Shown here: positions 23,163 to 27,093 of the stretch, piece after piece | Layout: each line of letters begins with the position of its first letter | Numbering within the stretch: position 1 is the first letter of the stretch | NCBI GenBank assembly: GCA_902490315.1 | Contig: CABUDK010000015.1 | Span: 1 to 27,093 of the forward strand | Source: an uncultured Porphyromonas sp. | GTDB taxonomy: Bacteria; Bacteroidota; Bacteroidia; Bacteroidales; Porphyromonadaceae | DNA length: 27,093 nucleotides | Direction: 5' to 3' | Notes under the pieces: model-generated | The model's database searches: none | Seen by the model: the letters and a program-made list of their open reading frames with translations, nothing else | Told to the model about the DNA's origin: nothing | Position numbers and translations under genes: made by a program

Positions 23163-23183
23163 TTAGTAGTTAGTGGTTAGTGA
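23163..23183 (+). repeat. Short heptamer tract (TTAGTNN) between trpS and the DUF3127 gene
   Basis: Three units TTAGTAG, TTAGTGG and TTAGTGA lie in the 42-bp gap, with a fourth degenerate one reaching the trpS stop codon. The period is the same as in the TTAGAGA tracts but the unit differs. Confidence 0.65.
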
Positions 23184-23187
23184 ATAG

Positions 23188-24183
23188 TTAGCGAAGTGTC
23201 GGAGCAAAGCCTATGATCTCTCTGACCTCCTCGATCGTCTTGCGAGCGCTCTCGCGCGCCTTCATAGCTCCCTCAGTAGCCACTCGGTGTAGCTGCTCCT
23301 TGTCGCTAGAGAGCTCGAGGATACGCTCTCGGATTGGAGCGATCGCCGTGAGCAAGTCAGCTGCTAGCTGCTTCTTCAGATCGCCGTAGCGTATCGAGCA
23401 GTCCGCATAGCACTGGCGAAAGTGTGCCACTGTCTCAGGCTCGGAGACCAGATCCATAATGGTGAAAAGGTTCTCCACAGGCTCCGAGGGCTTGCTGTCT
23501 GGCTCCGTAGGACCCGCATCCGTGACAGCGCGCATCACCTTCTTAGTGATAGACTTGTCATCCTCGTAGAGGTAGATTGCATTGCCCTCACTCTTGCCCA
23601 TCTTGCCAGAGCCGTCGAGCCCAGGTACCTTGATCGGCTTAGACATAGCGGTCCACGAGGCTGGCTCTGTGAAGTACTCCACGCCGTAGATCGTGTTAAA
23701 GCGGCGGGCGAAGCGGCGCGCCATCTCCATATTCTGCTCTTGATCCTTGCCTACGGGCACCTTGACAGCGCGCTGCAGTAAGATGTCAGCCGCCATCAGC
23801 GTCGGGTAGGTGAGCAGACCGGCATTGACGTTGTCCGGTTGCTTCCGCGCTTTCTCCTTAAAGGTGGTGGTGCGCTGTAGCTCACCCAGATAGGCATTCA
23901 TATTCAGGTAAAGGTATAGCTCCAGAACCTCAGGCACATCGCTCTGACGGTAGAGGACCACTTTGCTCGGGTCGAGCCCACACGCGAGGTACTCAGCGAG
24001 GATCGTGTCTGTATCCTGCACGATGTCCCCAGGGTGGGGGTGCGTGGTGAGCGAGTGCCAGTCTGCGATAAAGAAGTAGCAATCATACTGCTCCTGCATC
24101 TCTAGGAAGCTACGCATAGCTCCGTAGTAGTTGCCTATATGTAGATGACCGGTAGGCCGGATACCACTGACGACTCGTTCCAT
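23188..24183 (-). CDS. trpS: Tryptophanyl-tRNA synthetase
   Basis: The 331-residue class I synthetase has SGIRPTGHLHIGNYYGA (HIGN at 15-18, the HIGH motif), ADWHSLTT, LTYPTLMAADILL and GKDQEQ typical of TrpRS, and KMGKS at 194-198 (the KMSKS loop). It charges tRNA-Trp in the cytoplasm. The length is that of the standard bacterial enzyme. It has its own -7 box at 24224-24231 with a leader of about 40 bp, too short for a T-box or trp attenuator. The downstream genes follow at short spacing and may be read from the same promoter. Confidence 0.97.
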   Translation of the reverse strand: MERVVSGIRPTGHLHIGNYYGAMRSFLEMQEQYDCYFFIADWHSLTTHPHPGDIVQDTDTILAEYLACGLDPSKVVLYRQSDVPEVLELYLYLNMNAYLGELQRTTTFKEKARKQPDNVNAGLLTYPTLMAADILLQRAVKVPVGKDQEQNMEMARRFARRFNTIYGVEYFTEPASWTAMSKPIKVPGLDGSGKMGKSEGNAIYLYEDDKSITKKVMRAVTDAGPTEPDSKPSEPVENLFTIMDLVSEPETVAHFRQCYADCSIRYGDLKKQLAADLLTAIAPIRERILELSSDKEQLHRVATEGAMKARESARKTIEEVREIIGFAPTLR

Positions 24184-24223
24184 ACTGTGAATGTACTCTC
24201 TATATTAATGTATAGTTGTAGCG

Positions 24224-24231
24224 CAAAGGTA
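24224..24231 (-). promoter_or_regulatory. -7 promoter box of trpS (TACCTTTG)
   Basis: TACCTTTG on the minus strand lies 40 bp upstream of the trpS start and just past the tRNA terminator. No clear -33 TTTG is visible at the expected distance. Confidence 0.6.
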
Positions 24232-24275
24232 GTACTTTTTGAGGTCTCTGCACTTCATACGATCCCAAAACAAAC

Positions 24276-24303
24276 GTAGGGAGTCTGCATAGCATCTCCC
24301 TAC
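24276..24303 (-). terminator. Rho-independent terminator of tRNA-Arg
   Basis: The perfect 8-bp stem GTAGGGAG / CTCCCTAC with a 12-nt loop is followed on the minus strand by GTTTGTTTTG. It begins 12 bp past the tRNA 3' end. Confidence 0.8.
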
Positions 24304-24314
24304 ATAAGGTGTAG

Positions 24315-24388
24315 TGACTCGGGTGGGATTCAAACCCACGACCTTCAGAACCGGAATCTGACGCTCTATTCAGCTAAGCTACCGAGCC
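24315..24388 (-). tRNA. tRNA-Arg (anticodon CCG)
   Basis: The 74-nt minus-strand sequence folds as a cloverleaf: acceptor GGCTCGG with CCGAGTC (one G-U pair), D arm GCTTAGCTGAATAGAGC, anticodon stem TCAGA/TCTGA with loop TTCCGGT (anticodon CCG), and T arm GTGGG-TTTGAAT-CCCAC. The discriminator base is A, and CCA is not encoded. It reads CGG arginine codons. Confidence 0.96.
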
Positions 24389-24402
24389 TTCTATCATCGC
24401 CA

Positions 24403-24410
24403 CAAAGGTA
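24403..24410 (-). promoter_or_regulatory. -7 promoter box of tRNA-Arg (TACCTTTG)
   Basis: TACCTTTG on the minus strand lies 14 bp upstream of the mature tRNA 5' end, in an AT-rich context. It fits the Bacteroidetes -7 consensus. Confidence 0.65.
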
Positions 24411-24530
24411 CAAAATATTGCAATGAGATTACGCAGACGTGCAACCCATATTTCATCCGTTAATGCGAATTTCCCTTGATACTGGCTAACTCTCATTTTC
24501 GAATTCTGGAAGAGACTGCCCCTTTATACT

Positions 24531-24580
24531 GAAAGACCTTCGGAGGACCCTGCTTTTGTTGAGTCTCCCGAAAGTCTTTC
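24531..24580 (-). terminator. Hairpin after the LRR gene, likely terminator
   Basis: GAAAGACCTTCGGAGGAC pairs with GTCTCCCGAAAGTCTTTC over about 18 positions with a few mismatches and a 14-nt T-rich loop. It lies 25 bp past the stop of the LRR gene. No good U tract follows, so termination is probable rather than certain. The stretch 24411-24530 holds nothing else I recognise. Confidence 0.6.
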
Positions 24581-24605
24581 GTAATTCTTTAGTTATTTGG
24601 CTGTC

Positions 24606-26474
24606 TTACTCTTGGTAGAGCTTTAGCGTAGAGCCATCGCTGAATACGACAATGTTGTATCCTTGCTCTATGTAGGAGCGCAGTCTGCCCATGGCATCGT
24701 AAATAGCTATGGGTTTCCTATCTGAAGCAATAGACAGGTCATCTAATCCGCTAGGTTTACTGCCTGGGTAAAGAGTCCACTGCCCTTCCTTTTCCTGATA
24801 GTAAGTTGACCAACCTAGAGTGGCAGCCTTGGCAACTTGATCTATGGTGCAGACATTTCCCTCATTAGGATCTAGACTATTGATGACGTAGAGATCGCTT
24901 TTCTTATTCTCAGCACTTCGATTATACAGTGTAGCTATCAGCTGTTCCATACCTTGCTCCTTGATCTGGTTGGAGCTACAGTCTAAAAGATTCAAAGAGG
25001 CACAACCTGTAAAATCTGCCGTCGTAAGCTGATTACTATGAGCGTCTATCTCCTCAAGCGAAGTACATCCACTGGTGTTGAGCGAAGTCAGCTTATTACT
25101 ATGACATACGAGCCAAGTAAGCGTAGTGTGGTTTGCCACTTGTAGCTCAGTAATGCTACTAGCAGCGCAATCAAATAGCGTCACATCACCCTTTATGACA
25201 ACCTCCTCTTGAGGTGTTACGGAGTAGGTTATCACTACATCTTCTTCGATAGTCTCTTGAGACTTCTTCTCAGCACCAGAGACAATCACTTTATCCACTT
25301 CCTCGACGTCAAATGTGAGAGTTATCTCCTCAGCATCGGACTTAAGCCTGATAGTGTTGACCGCAACTGGATCATCTACACCGTCATACTCCTTTCGATC
25401 CATATAGCTACCATTGTAGTCAGAGACTTTCCAGCCCTTTTCTTTTAGTCGCTGTACATCACTTTTGTAACACACGTTACCCTCCTCTGAGTTGTCAGTG
25501 TTGACAGCTATTATCTCACCACCATCTTCTACAGAGATCGAGAGTCCTTTGATATTACGCAGATTGCCCATCAGCTGACTCATGGCTACCCCTGACATCT
25601 TATTGTTGTAGCAAGATATCGCAAGGAGTGGAGCGTTTGCGGTTGTTTTAATCTCCTCTAGCTGATTGTTAGCACAGAGCAGTTCGGCCAATTCTCCATT
25701 TGCTGTAAGATCTAGTCGCTTCAGTTGGTTGTTTTTTGCCGAGAGCTTCTTAAGATGTGGCGCTTGCGATAGGTCTAGAGCTAAGAGGTTGTTATAGTAG
25801 CACTCCAAAAGAGTTAAGTGGGGTGACTTACCTAAGTCTAAGCTTGATAGTTCGTTGGCACTACATAAAATCTCCTCAAGGGGATTATCTTTAGGTAGAT
25901 AAAGCGAAGTTAGTTGATTACTAAAGCAGTAAAGAGACTTTAGCTTAGAGAGATTACTGAGATCTAGCTCTTTGAGAGCATTGTTGTTACATAGCAGATC
26001 CTTGAGGTTGACATTTTTCTTTAGATCCAGCTTCTCTAGCTGATTGGTATCGCAAGATAGACTGACCAAATTGACATTCTTATCTAGTTTCAGCTCTTGT
26101 AGACTGTTTTCATAGCACAGCAGCTCCTTAAGAGATGTGCAGCTAGTGACATCAAGCTTATCTAGTTCATTGTCAGAGCAGTTGAAAAACGTGATTTCAT
26201 CACCCTCAATGCTCACCTCTTGACTGGTCAAGGTCAGTGTATGCTCTCCAGCCGTTATGAGAGCTGGAGTAGCTCCTGTGACTTTGTAAGACTTGCCAGT
26301 CCCTGACACGTTAATGGCTATCTGCTGACCAACAGCTCTCTGAGTGTGTAACTTGATTACATCCGCACTAGCCGTAGGACTACTCCATAGGATGCAGATA
26401 GTTAAGAGGAATATGTGCAGTGTCGCACCTAGAGTATTCCTTTTGGCAAAAGTGTTCTTTAAGTTGATTTGCAT
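24606..26474 (-). CDS. Exported leucine-rich-repeat protein, InlJ-like, with a divergent C-terminal sorting-like end
   Basis: The 622-residue protein has a signal peptide ending near SPTASA (residue 37) and two similar halves. Half one holds a beta domain (about 38-95), roughly nine 21-residue leucine-rich repeats of the form LxxLDLSxxxxLxxLxCxxNx, and a capping segment with EGNVCYKSDVQRLKEKGW. Half two repeats the plan with a beta domain from about 370, three or four repeats, and EGNVCTIDQVAKAATLGW. The C-terminus (IAIYDAMGRLRSYIEQGYNIVVFSDGSTLKLY) looks like a short or diverged T9SS sorting domain. Similar LRR proteins of P. gingivalis act in attachment and biofilm formation. The gene is visibly AT-richer than its neighbours. 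It stands alone with its own promoter and hairpin. Confidence 0.85.
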   Translation of the reverse strand: MQINLKNTFAKRNTLGATLHIFLLTICILWSSPTASADVIKLHTQRAVGQQIAINVSGTGKSYKVTGATPALITAGEHTLTLTSQEVSIEGDEITFFNCSDNELDKLDVTSCTSLKELLCYENSLQELKLDKNVNLVSLSCDTNQLEKLDLKKNVNLKDLLCNNNALKELDLSNLSKLKSLYCFSNQLTSLYLPKDNPLEEILCSANELSSLDLGKSPHLTLLECYYNNLLALDLSQAPHLKKLSAKNNQLKRLDLTANGELAELLCANNQLEEIKTTANAPLLAISCYNNKMSGVAMSQLMGNLRNIKGLSISVEDGGEIIAVNTDNSEEGNVCYKSDVQRLKEKGWKVSDYNGSYMDRKEYDGVDDPVAVNTIRLKSDAEEITLTFDVEEVDKVIVSGAEKKSQETIEEDVVITYSVTPQEEVVIKGDVTLFDCAASSITELQVANHTTLTWLVCHSNKLTSLNTSGCTSLEEIDAHSNQLTTADFTGCASLNLLDCSSNQIKEQGMEQLIATLYNRSAENKKSDLYVINSLDPNEGNVCTIDQVAKAATLGWSTYYQEKEGQWTLYPGSKPSGLDDLSIASDRKPIAIYDAMGRLRSYIEQGYNIVVFSDGSTLKLYQE

Positions 26475-26535
26475 AAGTAATAGGGAGTTTCTATTCTACT
26501 TCTATTTGGTTGTATTCTCCTTAAGAGTCTTGTCG

Positions 26536-26543
26536 CAAAGGTA
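26536..26543 (-). promoter_or_regulatory. -7 promoter box of the LRR gene (TACCTTTG)
   Basis: TACCTTTG on the minus strand lies about 60 bp upstream of the LRR start. A run of eight T lies directly upstream, and TTTTC about 20 bp upstream could serve as a weak -33 element. Confidence 0.65.
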
Positions 26544-26790
26544 TTAAAAAAAAGAGGTGAAAAGGCTATGACCCTAGAATCGCCTTCAGAATAACCCCAT
26601 TAGGGGACATCGCCTTTATATAGCAAATGACCGTTTTGCACGCCAAGATAAGGATTAGACCTCAACTAGTCAGCGGGCGGTCACGTATCTTCCATTCCAA
26701 AACACGACTTCTGAGCAAGTGCGTTCCGAATAAGTGGGGCTCTTGACTGTTTTGCTCTCCGCTCGCTTTGGTTAATCTGAGGCGTTCAGA
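26544..26790. other. Intergenic stretch, no gene seen
   Basis: No convincing coding frame is present on either strand. A CCCC-ATTA-GGGG stem lies near 26596-26607. I see no RNA gene or mobile-element end. Confidence 0.5.
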
Positions 26791-26985
26791 TTTCCTCCCG
26801 AAGAATTTTCGGAATAGTTAGCTGGGAAATGAAAAATATCCAGCGAGCTAATTGGACTTTCTTCGGAAGAATCAAATGAAACTTCGGAAGAATCAAACGA
26901 TACTTCCGAAGTATTTTTTCTTTCCTCGGTGGCAAATCAGAAATACCTCCGTGGGGATTCTTGAATTTCCTCGCTAAGAAATTCG
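26791..26985 (-). repeat. Palindrome-rich intergenic repeat, copy C (diverged)
   Basis: It has the same orientation as copy B. The 21-bp tandem (CTTCGGAAGAATCAAATGAAA and CTTCGGAAGAATCAAACGATA) and the CCTCGGTGGCAAATCAGAAAT block are conserved. The central palindrome has decayed to TACCTCCGTGGGGATT, and the left end has CAGCGAGCTAATTGGA in place of the usual block. It lies between the LRR promoter and a plus-strand promoter. Confidence 0.82.
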
Positions 26986-27056
26986 AAGACCCAGCTGACG
27001 ATCACGCCTTCCCCACGTTGTATGAAATTCTTGCGTGGGGATTAGAATATATTATG

Positions 27057-27064
27057 TACCTTTG
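27057..27064 (+). promoter_or_regulatory. Plus-strand -7 promoter box (TACCTTTG) of a gene beyond the window
   Basis: TACCTTTG on the plus strand is preceded by AT-rich TAGAATATATTATG and by CTTG at 27030-27033, a possible -33 element. No start codon with an open frame can be fixed before the end at 27093. The gene it serves must lie to the right and diverges from the LRR gene. Confidence 0.6.
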
Positions 27065-27093
27065 CGGTGCATAGGTGTACGAGGAACAACCAA

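Noticed and set aside
24184..24223. T-box or trp attenuator upstream of trpS
   Set aside because: The leader after the -7 box is only about 40 bp and contains no specifier hairpin or Trp-codon leader peptide.

Overview
The window looks like a chromosomal segment of a Bacteroidales bacterium, most likely a Porphyromonas. The reasons are promoters of the TAnnTTTG (-7) type, a protein with a type IX secretion C-terminal domain, Omp28/DUF6029/DUF4827/DUF3109/DUF3127 families, and the lack of strong Shine-Dalgarno sites. The species is an inference and cannot be fixed from the sequence alone. Every gene I accept lies on the minus strand. The only plus-strand signal is a promoter at the right edge that points out of the window.

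Right to left, in the direction of transcription: (1) an AT-richer exported leucine-rich-repeat protein (24606-26474) with its own promoter and hairpin; (2) tRNA-Arg(CCG) with promoter and terminator; (3) a tightly packed run from trpS (24183) through a DUF3127 OB-fold protein, rlmH, a stand-alone PAS protein, a small membrane protein, a mannose-6-phosphate isomerase-type enzyme and a DUF3109 cysteine-rich protein, ending in two SGNH hydrolases and an MBOAT O-acyltransferase (15777), which look like a cell-envelope O-acetylation module; (4) a Big2 lipoprotein plus TlpA-type thioredoxin pair (15295-14008); (5) an operon of a DUF6029 outer-membrane barrel, an Omp28-type lipoprotein and a thioredoxin-domain protein with a T9SS sorting domain (13857-9486), closed by a strong terminator; (6) an eight-function, seven-gene cobalamin operon (8989-2152): phosphatase-CobU fusion, CobT, CobS, CobC, CobQ/CbiP, CobD, CbiB; (7) a DHH/DHHA1 phosphoesterase, a DUF4827 lipoprotein and the start of a phosphoglucosamine mutase that runs off the left edge.

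The cobalamin operon holds the late steps (amidation, aminopropanol arm, lower-ligand activation and nucleotide-loop assembly) and no corrin-ring genes, so the cell probably salvages corrinoids or makes cobalamin from an imported precursor. No cobalamin riboswitch was recognised upstream of it.

Two kinds of non-coding structure stand out. One is tracts of a degenerate 7-bp repeat (TTAGAGA-like). Two of these sit directly upstream of a -7 box, in the place where the -33 element should be, and one includes a run of seven G. The other is a roughly 190-bp, palindrome-rich intergenic repeat present in three copies (9171-9352, 15551-15745, 26791-26985), with a 21-bp internal tandem and an open frame conserved in all three copies.
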